From NCBI GenBank assembly GCA_963677245.1, contig OY781921.1, positions 2,294,001 to 2,358,000 of the forward strand: a DNA stretch of 64,000 nt, read 5' to 3'. The notes under the pieces were generated by a model. That model searched no databases. It was not told the DNA's origin and was given only the letters and a program-made list of their open reading frames with translations. The stretch's first letter is position 1. The number at the start of each line of letters is the position of its first letter. Origin of the DNA: Saccharicrinis sp963677245. GTDB lineage: Bacteria > Bacteroidota > Bacteroidia > Bacteroidales > Marinilabiliaceae. Both the position numbers and the translations under genes were made by a program. Below are positions 44,114-53,825 of this stretch, one piece after another.

Positions 44114-45835
44114 TTAAGCGTACTTAAAATACTCAACCTGTTGGCTTAGAGACAAAACTAGCTTTTTAAGACTCACCGACTGGTTCGACAGCTTATCTGA
44201 GATATTGGCGTTTTCTTGACTGACCCTATTCAAATTGGTAATAGAATCGTTTATTTGTCCTGCTCCCATCACCACTTCGTTGTTGGCTGCCGAAATTTCG
44301 TCTACCAATTCTTTGGATAAAACGATATCAGGAATCAACTCGGCAAGTTTATCTGATGTTTTATTGGTAGCATCAATACACAAGTGTGATAAATCGTTGA
44401 TTTCGTTGGCGGAAGCTTGACTTCTTTCCGCAAGTTTTTTTACTTCGTTGGCTACAACTCCAAAACCTTTACCTGCAGTTCCTGCCCTGGCAGCTTCCAC
44501 AGCTGCATTCAACGAAAGAATATTAGTTTGCATGGCAATATCATTGATAACTGATATTTTCTCAATTATTTTTTCGATAGCGGTCACACTTTCTTCAGAT
44601 GCATCTTTAGCTTTCTCTACTTCTACCGATGTTTTCTCGGTAATCTCCTGCACTTTATTGGAGTTCGCATTGTTTTGTTCCAGATTTGATAACATTTCTT
44701 CCATCGACGAAGAAATTTGCTCTAGAGAAGATGCTTGTTCGTTGGCTGCTGACGAAATTTTTATAGATGCACTCTCTAACTCTTCTGAGTTAGTGTTGAT
44801 AGATGATGTATTTGATTTAATACCCACTACCGTATTTTTAAGTTTACCCACAGTTTGTTTAAGGCTTTGAGAAAGTCTAAAGAACTCGTCTCGCCTCTTT
44901 TCCACTCGTTTCTCAAAATCAATCTCTAACACGCCGTTACTTAAGTTCTCAAGCGCTTTTAAATTGGCATTTACACCAAATTTGATATCCTTAACAAAAT
45001 AGGTCGAGATAACAATGGCCACAACAACAACAATAACCATCAACCAATTGAATAGCTTATTCATATTGTTTTTTACCTCTTCCATATTTTTATGGATTAC
45101 ACCTCTCATTTCGCCAGGGTATTTTACTGTCGCTCCCCTTTTGTCTCTATATATCTTCAAATTTTCAGCCAGTACTGTTTTTAAATCCAACCAATTATTA
45201 AAAGATATACATACTTCGTCAATAGCCTGAGCTTCCTTTTCGGAAAGGTGAGCAGACGCTGTCTTCAGCTCTGCCAAAGCATTTTCGATACGTACAAAAC
45301 TGTTTTTACTGGGATTGTTTTGGTTTAAAAAAGCCATGCCGGCAAGGTTCGTGAGTTTTTGTTTTACTTTTTCCGGATACCTATCATTCTGCAATGTTTT
45401 TACAATAGCATCCGTAAGCAAACGATTATAATAAGAGTAAGTATACGCATCCTTTAATTGCTTACTGCCTTCCCTGTCAAAATCTAGTTGGTCTTTTATC
45501 ACTCGTCCATAATCAAAATCATAACTCTCAGATGGGGATCTTTTTATTTCCTTTAAGGCTGAATAGCCATACATATTGTTCATTTCAAATTCCTGACCAT
45601 ACCAGGAGTTAGCTTTTCCTTTCAGCGAAGTTTCTGCTAAAAAACTCATATTACCAATAAATGCCTTGGCTATACTGTATTCATAATGGTTTACCCTGCT
45701 CATTGCATCAACCTCGTACGACAGTTTTTTTAGAGTGTTTTGGCTAATCATCATTACGGCAAGACTCATCATCAAAAACACTGATAAAATAATAATGGTC
45801 TTGATGGCTATATTAATTTTTATTTCTTTTTTCAT
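44114..45835 (-). CDS. Methyl-accepting chemotaxis protein
   Basis: This chemoreceptor reports to the CheA/CheW array. The 573-residue protein has a first membrane helix (about 12-31), a helical periplasmic sensor (about 32-257, four-helix-bundle type), a second membrane helix (about 258-279), a HAMP region and a long cytoplasmic signalling bundle. The hairpin tip reads IAMQTNILSLNAAVEAARAG, followed by GKGFGVVANEVKKLAERS. No C-terminal CheR-binding pentapeptide is seen. It starts 30 bp after a small lipoprotein gene and lies inside the xylan locus, so it may direct movement towards xylan products. This link is by location only. Confidence 0.92.
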   Translation of the reverse strand: MKKEIKINIAIKTIIILSVFLMMSLAVMMISQNTLKKLSYEVDAMSRVNHYEYSIAKAFIGNMSFLAETSLKGKANSWYGQEFEMNNMYGYSALKEIKRSPSESYDFDYGRVIKDQLDFDREGSKQLKDAYTYSYYNRLLTDAIVKTLQNDRYPEKVKQKLTNLAGMAFLNQNNPSKNSFVRIENALAELKTASAHLSEKEAQAIDEVCISFNNWLDLKTVLAENLKIYRDKRGATVKYPGEMRGVIHKNMEEVKNNMNKLFNWLMVIVVVVAIVISTYFVKDIKFGVNANLKALENLSNGVLEIDFEKRVEKRRDEFFRLSQSLKQTVGKLKNTVVGIKSNTSSINTNSEELESASIKISSAANEQASSLEQISSSMEEMLSNLEQNNANSNKVQEITEKTSVEVEKAKDASEESVTAIEKIIEKISVINDIAMQTNILSLNAAVEAARAGTAGKGFGVVANEVKKLAERSQASANEINDLSHLCIDATNKTSDKLAELIPDIVLSKELVDEISAANNEVVMGAGQINDSITNLNRVSQENANISDKLSNQSVSLKKLVLSLSQQVEYFKYA

Positions 45836-45865
45836 ATTCTTGTCTTTTAGAATTCAACAATCACC

Positions 45866-46435
45866 TTACATCACCATTACCAATATTTCTTTAAACTGAA
45901 AGAAATCCTGGTCTGCCCATAATCTGATCTCAAAAGTCCCGGATTTTGTTACCGAACAATTCGATGAAATAATGATATCATTATCAACATCGTAATATTC
46001 GAATCGCACCATGCTTAATGGCTCATCAGTTTTTTTTAGACACTTAAAACATACATTATAAGCTAACCGGGTAGCAGTACCCCATGGAAAGTAGTACTTG
46101 GAAATAAAAATTTCCTCAATGTCTATTTTTGACTTATCACCTTGTTTAAAAGGAAGTTTAACAGTATTAATAGGATACTGTTTTGTAATTTCTTGAACAA
46201 TATTGTCATGTGCAATTTTAAATTCCTCTCGAATTTTCAATCTTCCTTCTTCATCGCCTCTTTCAACCGCATCTATGTTCCGATTATAAAGATTATCAAT
46301 TCCTTTTTCCTTCTTTAATTCACTAAATAGTTGAAAAAACTCTTTTAATGGACCTGCAAAACCACTCTCCTCTTTTTTTTGTTGATTACAACTTATTAAA
46401 GCTGTTATCAACAAAACATATAATGCCTGTTTCAT
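45866..46435 (-). CDS. Small lipoprotein of unknown function next to the chemoreceptor
   Basis: This 189-residue exported lipoprotein has lipobox LISCN. I do not recognise its family. A helical N-terminal half (about 25-90, charged) is followed by a beta-rich half containing VCFKCLKKTDEPLSMVRFEY and ending in a hydrophobic FQFKEILVMVM strand; two Cys (FKC) may form a bond. It is 30 bp upstream of the chemoreceptor gene and surely co-transcribed with it. A role as periplasmic partner or ligand-binding helper of that receptor is a guess from the operon. Confidence 0.55.
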   Translation of the reverse strand: MKQALYVLLITALISCNQQKKEESGFAGPLKEFFQLFSELKKEKGIDNLYNRNIDAVERGDEEGRLKIREEFKIAHDNIVQEITKQYPINTVKLPFKQGDKSKIDIEEIFISKYYFPWGTATRLAYNVCFKCLKKTDEPLSMVRFEYYDVDNDIIISSNCSVTKSGTFEIRLWADQDFFQFKEILVMVM

Positions 46436-46689
46436 AACAAATAATAATTAGTTAAACTTTTAAAATATTGTCCCCTCTCATGCAGTCGTGAAGAATATTT
46501 AAAAGTAGACTTTAAGCATTTTTAACAGGGTGACATTTTTATCCAAGAAGTAGAAATTTCAACAGGCTAGTGTTTGTATAAAAGAAAAAACGCTGTATAT
46601 TCCATATTTCACTGTGATATCTTATTTTTATAATTAGAAAAACAACACATCTATGAGTGATTTTTACACATGATCGGCACCAACAAAAT
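46436..46689. other. AT-rich intergenic region before the lipoprotein/chemoreceptor operon
   Basis: About 250 bp with no gene or clear promoter element seen. It separates the chemoreceptor operon from the GH2 terminator. Confidence 0.4.
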
Positions 46690-46724
46690 CTGGGGTGTAA
46701 AATTTGAGACAAATTTACACCCCA
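46690..46724 (-). terminator. Terminator of the GH115-GH11-GH2 operon
   Basis: CTGGGGTGTAAA (from 46690) pairs with TTTACACCCCAG (to 46724), and the pairing continues inwards (ATTTG with CAAAT) with one bulged base. It lies 16 bp after the GH2 stop. The T-tail is weak. Confidence 0.75.
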
Positions 46725-46740
46725 GAATGATTACATATTT

Positions 46741-49590
46741 TTAACTTTTGTTAGCCAAGATTTCTTCAATTTGTTTCAGAGTTAAACAATGTTGAGGCAT
46801 AAACTCTTCGCTTTTCATATATTTTTGAATTGAGTATAACAACTGACGAGCTTCGGGGTATTGTTGTTGGTTTTGTAAAGCAGCACTGCAAACCAACAAT
46901 TTTCCTCTACCTACTTTACATTCAAATACTACACCCAACTTATGGTTGCGTTCAAAATTATCTACCACTTGAACTATGGGTCTGAAATAATCAGGGGTAT
47001 TATCCAAAATCATCGCTTTACCATGCTTTAGCATAGGCCACCACTGCCAGTTAGAATGAAAATCCGTTGGAAAATCGTTAAATATTGGATGAGCTGGATT
47101 ACACAATATGCCAAGGGTTCCTGGTGGTGAATATTTTTTAAACATCGGATAACACCAAAAATCGCTTTGAAATGCACCTTCTATGGCATTTTTTAACAAG
47201 GTAGAATCAGGAAAAAGCAATACATCAGCTCCGTTCTCTAATATTTTGACAGTTTTATCATCCAGTGTATTGCTAATGATAATATTGTCCACTGTATCTA
47301 CCATAACCTTTGATGGATATAGCCAAATTGGATAAGCATTTTTAGCTTGAGTACCCTCAACAACAAGGTTTAACTCCAGTTTCTGCGGAGCTGGTATCTC
47401 AGACAAATCTATTCTCACAGACTCTAAATCAATTACTTTTCCCTGGGGAACATTAGCCTTTATTTCACCTTTTGCAATTAATTCGCCGCTATCGTTCATC
47501 AGTTCCCACTTAAGTTGTGTGTTAATTTTATCTGCCCCATAGTTTGCGAGACTTACCAGGCCGTTAAATTCTTCATCATTAGTCCATGTGTATTTTTCCA
47601 TCTGCAGAAGCGGCACAACTTCGCTACTAAATTCCCTCCATTTTTCAGGCGAGATAATTCCTTTTGAATCCATAAAAACATCCAGCATACCTACCAATGC
47701 TGTTCCTTGTCCAGGGAAATCCTGCAAGTCAAGCATCTGATATCCGCCAAATCCCTTGGTGCGGATAGCCGTTTCCACGTCGGCTCGGTAACAAATGGCT
47801 GCCAAAGCACCTGAAGCCCTGAAGAAATCCCTGGCTTGGTCGAGCATACCTGCTTTTTCAAGCCTATCGCGATAAGCCTCGTAGTTTTTTGCCCTTACAA
47901 CACCTGTAAACTTTTCAATTTCATCGAAGTTGGGATAAACCTGAAACTGTCCGTTCTCGTGACTAATAATGGGAACGGGTACATTTTTGATTCCTCCTTC
48001 ATAGGTAACAGTAGTACTCGGATATATATTATTGATATGTCCTTCGGTATGAACCGGGTAAGAACTGCGCGTATCCAATCCTTTGGTATTTGGGTGATAA
48101 TTGCCTGGTGAATAACTTCCTCCTGAGAAAGTAGTTGTCCAAAAATCATCACCCGGCGACAATTTTGGATTCCACAAAAAGTTATTTGAACCCGAGGCGT
48201 ATAAATGTCTGTTATCGAAAGCCCTGAACTTACTGACCATATCCGACATCAATTGCCTGTCGCCATGTAATTCGTTCCCCAACGAAAACATACAAAATGA
48301 AGCATGGTTACCAAAGGTTTCCAATATTTTATAACCTTCAAACAACATATACTCTACCAACTCGGAGGCATCTGATGAATCTTTTTTCATCTCCACATCC
48401 TGAAGAGTAAATTTTAACTTAGAATCGCCCACCTGGCCCCAACGAGGCAATTGAGGTTCAAGATAAATACCCACAATATCAGCAGCCTTAAAAGCAGCCT
48501 CACATGGCACGCAAGTATGATAACGGTAATGGTTCATACCATACGATTTAGCAATCTTAAAAATCCTCACCCACTCATCTACTTCCATAGGAACATGTCC
48601 TGTAATCGGGAATACATGTGATTCGTGCTTACCTCTTAAAAAAACTGTTTTCCCGTTCACCTGAAATTGCGTTCCATTCACGGTAAAATCCCTCATTCCG
48701 AAATCCACTTCTTTGTAATCCCTAACTCCTTCTGAGTTAAATTTACCTTCATATTTTACCTTTAACTTATAAAGTGCAGGATTAAACTCATCCCATAATA
48801 ACATGTTATCCCCTATCGGTAAAGAAATAACACATTCTCCATTGTCTAACGTTTCAATATCATATTCCCTAGCTTTTACATGATGCTTTTCGGAGGTATT
48901 CCAGGCATCGGCTTCAAGGGTTAGTTTACCAGAACTTTTTTGGTTGAACTTAACTTTTACATCGGCCTTTTTCTCATGAACATTAGGATAAACCTGGACA
49001 TCCTTAATATAAACCACATCTTTAACCTGTAATTCAATACGACCTAAAATACCGTTCCAGTTGGTTTGGGTTTGGTCGCTGATTTGATGCGGCCAACCTA
49101 CGGGTGGGTTATCTTTGTTATCGATTCGAACCGAAATCAAATGTCTGCCAGGAGTTAGATATTTGCTTAGGTTATAAATATGCGGAGCGGTCAGACTAAT
49201 TTCCTTACCTATATAATGCTCATCCACCCAAACCGAAGATGCTTTAGTCAGCTCCATAAAAAACAGCAGTTGTTTTCCCTGCCAGTTTTCAGGTACTTCA
49301 ATTTCCTTCTGGTACCATGCTGGTCCTCCATAAGGATACAAACGGGTAAATCTCCCATATTCGGTTTTGGTGTTTAACTCTCCCTTTTGCTGAACATCGG
49401 TGGTACTTGGCAAAAGTATTTCATCTTCCAGTTTTTTTGCAAACCACTTATTACCAACCCCTTTATCAGAAGGATCTAACTGAAAATTCCATTTCCCTTT
49501 TAGTGATATAACTGTTGTATCAGAATCAGTTTTTAAGCAGTTACATGCACTTAACATACCCAAAAATAGGATTGCAATAATCGCTCTCAT
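46741..49590 (-). CDS. GH2 family glycoside hydrolase (lipoprotein)
   Basis: This is an exo-acting retaining enzyme of 949 residues; the substrate is not certain (beta-galactosidase, beta-glucuronidase or arabinosidase-type are all possible). A lipobox (MLSACN) is followed by the sugar-binding jelly roll (about 30-190), an Ig-like domain (about 192-300), and a TIM barrel with Glu 440 in FSLGNELHGD as acid/base and Glu 545 in IISHENGQF as nucleophile. About 300 residues of beta-rich and GATase-like sequence (GADVLLFPDSTLLKNAIEG, ending RQLLYSIQKYM) extend the C-terminus. In a glucuronoxylan locus it might remove galactose or other side groups. It starts 5 bp after the beta-helix gene. Confidence 0.88.
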   Translation of the reverse strand: MRAIIAILFLGMLSACNCLKTDSDTTVISLKGKWNFQLDPSDKGVGNKWFAKKLEDEILLPSTTDVQQKGELNTKTEYGRFTRLYPYGGPAWYQKEIEVPENWQGKQLLFFMELTKASSVWVDEHYIGKEISLTAPHIYNLSKYLTPGRHLISVRIDNKDNPPVGWPHQISDQTQTNWNGILGRIELQVKDVVYIKDVQVYPNVHEKKADVKVKFNQKSSGKLTLEADAWNTSEKHHVKAREYDIETLDNGECVISLPIGDNMLLWDEFNPALYKLKVKYEGKFNSEGVRDYKEVDFGMRDFTVNGTQFQVNGKTVFLRGKHESHVFPITGHVPMEVDEWVRIFKIAKSYGMNHYRYHTCVPCEAAFKAADIVGIYLEPQLPRWGQVGDSKLKFTLQDVEMKKDSSDASELVEYMLFEGYKILETFGNHASFCMFSLGNELHGDRQLMSDMVSKFRAFDNRHLYASGSNNFLWNPKLSPGDDFWTTTFSGGSYSPGNYHPNTKGLDTRSSYPVHTEGHINNIYPSTTVTYEGGIKNVPVPIISHENGQFQVYPNFDEIEKFTGVVRAKNYEAYRDRLEKAGMLDQARDFFRASGALAAICYRADVETAIRTKGFGGYQMLDLQDFPGQGTALVGMLDVFMDSKGIISPEKWREFSSEVVPLLQMEKYTWTNDEEFNGLVSLANYGADKINTQLKWELMNDSGELIAKGEIKANVPQGKVIDLESVRIDLSEIPAPQKLELNLVVEGTQAKNAYPIWLYPSKVMVDTVDNIIISNTLDDKTVKILENGADVLLFPDSTLLKNAIEGAFQSDFWCYPMFKKYSPPGTLGILCNPAHPIFNDFPTDFHSNWQWWPMLKHGKAMILDNTPDYFRPIVQVVDNFERNHKLGVVFECKVGRGKLLVCSAALQNQQQYPEARQLLYSIQKYMKSEEFMPQHCLTLKQIEEILANKS

Positions 49591-49595
49591 TTCCC

Positions 49596-52337
49596 TTATT
49601 GTTTAATAATTTTTCTTTGTACCGAACCCTCTGGATATTCTATTTTTAACACATAAACACCCGCTACACATCTAGTCATATCAACTGAAATATCAGAGGA
49701 GTATATATTCTGATTAAATACCACTTGCCCACTTATATTGTAAACACTTACACGTTGTGGCGGTACTGGTGAATAAATATTTAGTTTATTACCAACAGGG
49801 TTTGGATATACTTTTAAATTATCGATTATCTCATCACTAACCGCCGTATCTTCGCAATTATCAGCAGGGGCACCTTCGCCTTCTGGTGTATTATCTTCAT
49901 TCGTCAAGTAAATCTTGTCCAATAGAGCACCATCTTCCCTATACCCAATGGTTAAGGTATGATTCCCTGCAGTCAAGTTGTAAGTGCTCGAGTATTTTCT
50001 CCATGCCCAGGATGATGCAGATTCTATTCCGTTCCAGGATGCAAATGAACCGTTATCCATTTTCATCCAAAATGAGTCATCATTGGCACTTGGGCACTGA
50101 ACCCTTAAATAAAGTGAGTAATTTCCACTTTCAGCAACATTAAAAGTATACTGCAGCAAGCCATTAGCACTAGCAGGAGCACCGCTTGTCATATTATTCC
50201 CTGTTTCTACAGTTACATATTTGCCATTTGAAGCTTCTGTGTCTTCCAGCTTTTCCCAAAGTGAACCCACAGTTCCACATTCTGCTTCGAGCCAAATTCC
50301 AGTACCGCTCATTACAGAGACGATTACATTGTCGGTATGTGTATTGCCTTCGTTATCTGTAACCTGTAGGCTAATATTATTTATCCCTGTCGATAAATCA
50401 ACAGAAGGCTTTTCGCCGGTTGCTATTTCTGAACCATTTAAACTCCAACTGTACGAAACAATATTTCCATCGGGGTCGTTACTCAATGAGGCATCCAGGG
50501 TAACACCGGCGGTAGTATTGTTTTCGCTAATCCATACCGTTTGGTCAGTGCCTGCATGAGCTGTTAACATTTGTATTTTGTTAATCCTAAATAAACGTAA
50601 GTTATTAGCTCCTACGTTTGCATTGGTTGCATTTTCCAACCGAAAAGCAATTAATTCGTCGTATCGGGCACTACCTGTAAAATCGATGGATACCGTTTTA
50701 CTGGTTTCGCCAGGTTGAAAGGTAATAGTAGTAGCCGATAAGTTAAAATCCTCCCCACTCACAGCATCTCCTGCAACTGGCTTAACATCAACACTAACCT
50801 GTTCCAATGAAGCTTCGCTTAAATTCAGTTGAATTTGCGCTTGTGTTCCTCTATCCGCAAATGATACTAAAGCATTAAAACTAACAAGTACTCCTGAAAT
50901 ATCCAACGAAGAATTCCAACCCAAATCGGTTGCCGGGTAAACTGCATAAGCTCCCAAATCAAGTCCATTATCTCCAGTTCCTATTGCCGGACTTTCCGAT
51001 TGCAAGGTAAAATTTTCACTCCCTGATGTTAAATTAGTGAACAAAGGGTCTCGAGTAAGACCATCCGTATCTCCTACATACATATTAAAAGTAGGCACAT
51101 CAACAGCCCCTCCTTTAAATTCAATGGAATTTGCAATGTTATCGGAATACCACAAGTTATTATTAAAAGTATGTGGGGCATTGGAGTACGCCTCTTCGGT
51201 AAATACTAAATCAAATTCGGTATTGTTATAGCTGATATTATTTCGGAATTCGTCTCGCTCTGACTTATGTATTTTAAATCCTGTTTCGTTATTGTAAGCC
51301 ACATTGTTAATCCAACGCGGTTCAATGGTCCAGCCCGTTGTTTCGTAGTAGGCACTCATAAAACCCACCTTCATATCAACACTAATGTTTTCCTGAATGA
51401 CATTAAAAGCACAACGCGATTCGTTAAAAATGGCACCGCTCCCTGATTTTCCGTAGTTACGCAAAATCACATTGTTACTACCATCCCTGTCGAGCCAGAT
51501 ATGATGATATAAGTCTTCACCATAATTAAAAGCAAAAACGTTATTGCCTTTTGATTTATAGTCGGTGGATATCTCTCCTTCCAACGAATATATTTTCATA
51601 TCCTGAATGTCGATAGTTCGGGAGTATTTATATGAACCTCCCCAGCTTCTGAGTTTTCCTTTAAAGGTGTAAAATGAATTATTACAAATCAGGTTGTTCA
51701 TGCAACCTTCGCCACTTACGCCAATGCCATCGCCAAAAATATTGTTGAAGTAATTATTGCTTACTACACAATTTTGCGACTTGTAAACCGAGATACAACT
51801 ACCTCCACCCCATGAAGAAACCTCCTCATGTCCAAGGTTTTCAAAGCGGTTGTTTATAATCACATTACCTTCGGCTGAACTCATCCAAACACCAGCCCCT
51901 CCGTAAGTATAATCTTTAAAGTAAAATCCTTCAATCCAAATATAACTCCTGTTACTCAGTTGGAACAACGGGCTAACATCATCGGTTGATGTACCTGCAT
52001 GTTTGAGTATCACATCTCCGGTACCTGGGTTAGGCTTAAACGTAATCATGCCATCTTCTGTTCCCGAAACAGCTGGTGTTATTTCTTTTTCAACATAAGT
52101 ACCTCCGTATATTAACACTATATCTCCTGCACTTACAACACTTGCAGCTTTTTTTATAGTTTGATAGGGACTGGACGAAGAACCAGTTCCTGCATCACTT
52201 CCTGAAGTAGAAACGTAATATGTATCCGCATAACTTCTTGAAAAGAATAATGAAAAGAATAATATTCCGTATAACTTAAAATATCTTGAATAAGCATTTT
52301 TTAAGTTTCTTCTCTTTAAATGTAAAATATCTCCCAT
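49596..52337 (-). CDS. Type IX-secreted parallel beta-helix protein with Calx-beta, PKD and CBM domains
   Basis: This large secreted protein of 913 residues has a signal peptide (about 15-38), a right-handed beta-helix (about 40-450, YYVSTSGSDAGTGSSSSPYQ opening; repeated NN-containing turns), a Calx-beta-like domain (about 475-590), a PKD-like domain (about 595-680), a CBM35/6-like module (about 690-815) and a type IX sorting tail (about 835-913, VYPNPVGNKLNIYSPV). The helix fold is that of polysaccharide lyases and esterase-like enzymes; no catalytic set was identified. The CBM resembles the second module of the pseudo-GH10 (both have EAE.G..GS.W, AS.GKY and NDDSF). It is 5 bp before GH2 and 29 bp after DUF1593. 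Confidence 0.85.
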   Translation of the reverse strand: MGDILHLKRRNLKNAYSRYFKLYGILFFSLFFSRSYADTYYVSTSGSDAGTGSSSSPYQTIKKAASVVSAGDIVLIYGGTYVEKEITPAVSGTEDGMITFKPNPGTGDVILKHAGTSTDDVSPLFQLSNRSYIWIEGFYFKDYTYGGAGVWMSSAEGNVIINNRFENLGHEEVSSWGGGSCISVYKSQNCVVSNNYFNNIFGDGIGVSGEGCMNNLICNNSFYTFKGKLRSWGGSYKYSRTIDIQDMKIYSLEGEISTDYKSKGNNVFAFNYGEDLYHHIWLDRDGSNNVILRNYGKSGSGAIFNESRCAFNVIQENISVDMKVGFMSAYYETTGWTIEPRWINNVAYNNETGFKIHKSERDEFRNNISYNNTEFDLVFTEEAYSNAPHTFNNNLWYSDNIANSIEFKGGAVDVPTFNMYVGDTDGLTRDPLFTNLTSGSENFTLQSESPAIGTGDNGLDLGAYAVYPATDLGWNSSLDISGVLVSFNALVSFADRGTQAQIQLNLSEASLEQVSVDVKPVAGDAVSGEDFNLSATTITFQPGETSKTVSIDFTGSARYDELIAFRLENATNANVGANNLRLFRINKIQMLTAHAGTDQTVWISENNTTAGVTLDASLSNDPDGNIVSYSWSLNGSEIATGEKPSVDLSTGINNISLQVTDNEGNTHTDNVIVSVMSGTGIWLEAECGTVGSLWEKLEDTEASNGKYVTVETGNNMTSGAPASANGLLQYTFNVAESGNYSLYLRVQCPSANDDSFWMKMDNGSFASWNGIESASSWAWRKYSSTYNLTAGNHTLTIGYREDGALLDKIYLTNEDNTPEGEGAPADNCEDTAVSDEIIDNLKVYPNPVGNKLNIYSPVPPQRVSVYNISGQVVFNQNIYSSDISVDMTRCVAGVYVLKIEYPEGSVQRKIIKQ

Positions 52338-52366
52338 AACATATTAATTTTTATATATCCCTATTC

Positions 52367-53758
52367 TTACTCAACACTCACAATTACTCTTCTGTAGCTT
52401 GTTAGCTGGGGTTTTCCATTATCGGTCACTTCGCAAATCACATGAAAATTTTTACCTTTTGATTCTAGGGGCATTTTAATACTCGCCTTATCGGTATTTG
52501 CATTGGCAATACTTATTTCTCCTTTGTATGTACCTGTTTCGGGTTGTATCCACCATTTATAATTCAATCGGTCTTCTTCAGGGTCAAACGTTTTTGATGC
52601 ATCGAGCAGAATAGACTTGCCTTGTTTCGCTTCAATCTCTATGACCTTTATGCCTCTTTTTCCATTGACTACTACAACAGGATTACGGTTGCCTTTTCCA
52701 TTGGCTGCCCAATCCATTCTGGCAGCAAAATCGTTGAAAGTTGCAGGATAAAAATATTCTTCATACTTATGGCAAGTTTCATAAACTTCTCCCTTATGGT
52801 TGGTAAACGCATTAGTAGTGTCGTCTGCTGCTAAGCCCCATTCCGAATACCCTCCCCAACTCACCTGATTGGTGATAAGCGGGTTACTTAAACCGTTGGG
52901 CATAACATGAAGAAATGCAGGGGTGTCCCCTTCAACACCAAATTTGTATTTTGGATATACATCTCCCAGATTTCCATGCCCTTGAATGTGTTCGGCATAT
53001 TCATCCCATTTTTCCTTTCCTGTACCGTTTTGATATCTCCAGGCACACTCGTCCCAAACAAACAGCAAATCCTTCTCAAACTCCTGACGTAACCATTGAT
53101 GCGAACTAATATTAAAAGGTGTTCCCTTTTTGTATGATCTGTCCTGGTCGGTAATGGCATATGTTGGTACTTTTTTCAGGAAAGCTTTTAATTCTTCTTC
53201 GCTTCTATCCTGTTGAACCTGCCAAATAGATTGTGCCAGGGTATTTGCTCCACCCCAAACCAAAATCCATAATGGACGGTCATCTGCTTCATCTGCCAGT
53301 TCAATAATCAAGTTGCTTCCATCCGAAATATTATCTGCCCCAATTTTATCTAAACCACGCTTTTTACTGCCAAAAACAGTACGTTTTCTTAAATAATTAG
53401 CACTTGGCCAATAACCTATGGTTTGCTTGGTTTCATCCTCTTTAAAATCAATTTGCTCAGAACGATTTACCAGGTTCGGTAAATCCTTTTCGTAGGCATC
53501 AATGGCATCATGAATCAATGGGAAGAAATCATCTCGTGTTTCTTCCAAGCTCCAGCCCGTAGTATAAATCAAAGCTTCTATTTCAAACATATCAGCATAA
53601 GCAAACAACCGCACCAACGATTCGCTATCGTCAGTTTCCCAAGTAGAAACATCGGTCAACACTACAATACGTGGCTTTTCAATCTTGTTTTCCTGTTGTT
53701 TTACACCACATGCTTGTAAGGCAATAAATGCTAGGAGTAATAAAAATATTTGTTTCAT
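52367..53758 (-). CDS. DUF1593 nucleoside-hydrolase-like lipoprotein (Sde182-like)
   Basis: This 463-residue exported lipoprotein (LQACG) has a nucleoside-hydrolase-like domain (about 30-310), with the acidic metal-type N-terminus RIVVLTDVSTWETDDSESLVRL and LWILVWGGANTLAQSIWQV, followed by an Ig-like C-terminal domain (about 365-463). The family is named after a cellulose-binding protein of Saccharophagus. Biochemical roles in plant polysaccharide loci are poorly known; the metal site suggests hydrolysis of a glycosidic or ester bond. Its place between GH11 and the beta-helix protein supports a role in xylan breakdown. Confidence 0.82.
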   Translation of the reverse strand: MKQIFLLLLAFIALQACGVKQQENKIEKPRIVVLTDVSTWETDDSESLVRLFAYADMFEIEALIYTTGWSLEETRDDFFPLIHDAIDAYEKDLPNLVNRSEQIDFKEDETKQTIGYWPSANYLRKRTVFGSKKRGLDKIGADNISDGSNLIIELADEADDRPLWILVWGGANTLAQSIWQVQQDRSEEELKAFLKKVPTYAITDQDRSYKKGTPFNISSHQWLRQEFEKDLLFVWDECAWRYQNGTGKEKWDEYAEHIQGHGNLGDVYPKYKFGVEGDTPAFLHVMPNGLSNPLITNQVSWGGYSEWGLAADDTTNAFTNHKGEVYETCHKYEEYFYPATFNDFAARMDWAANGKGNRNPVVVVNGKRGIKVIEIEAKQGKSILLDASKTFDPEEDRLNYKWWIQPETGTYKGEISIANANTDKASIKMPLESKGKNFHVICEVTDNGKPQLTSYRRVIVSVE

Positions 53759-53825
53759 TGCTTTCTTTTTAGGAACTGCTTAACCTCTTTAATTTTTTAT
53801 TAGATAAGCTTCTTAATATTGCTAT

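Noticed and set aside
52888..53160. 90-codon minus-strand frame inside the DUF1593 gene
   Set aside because: Out-of-frame reading of a well-supported gene; no signature of its own.
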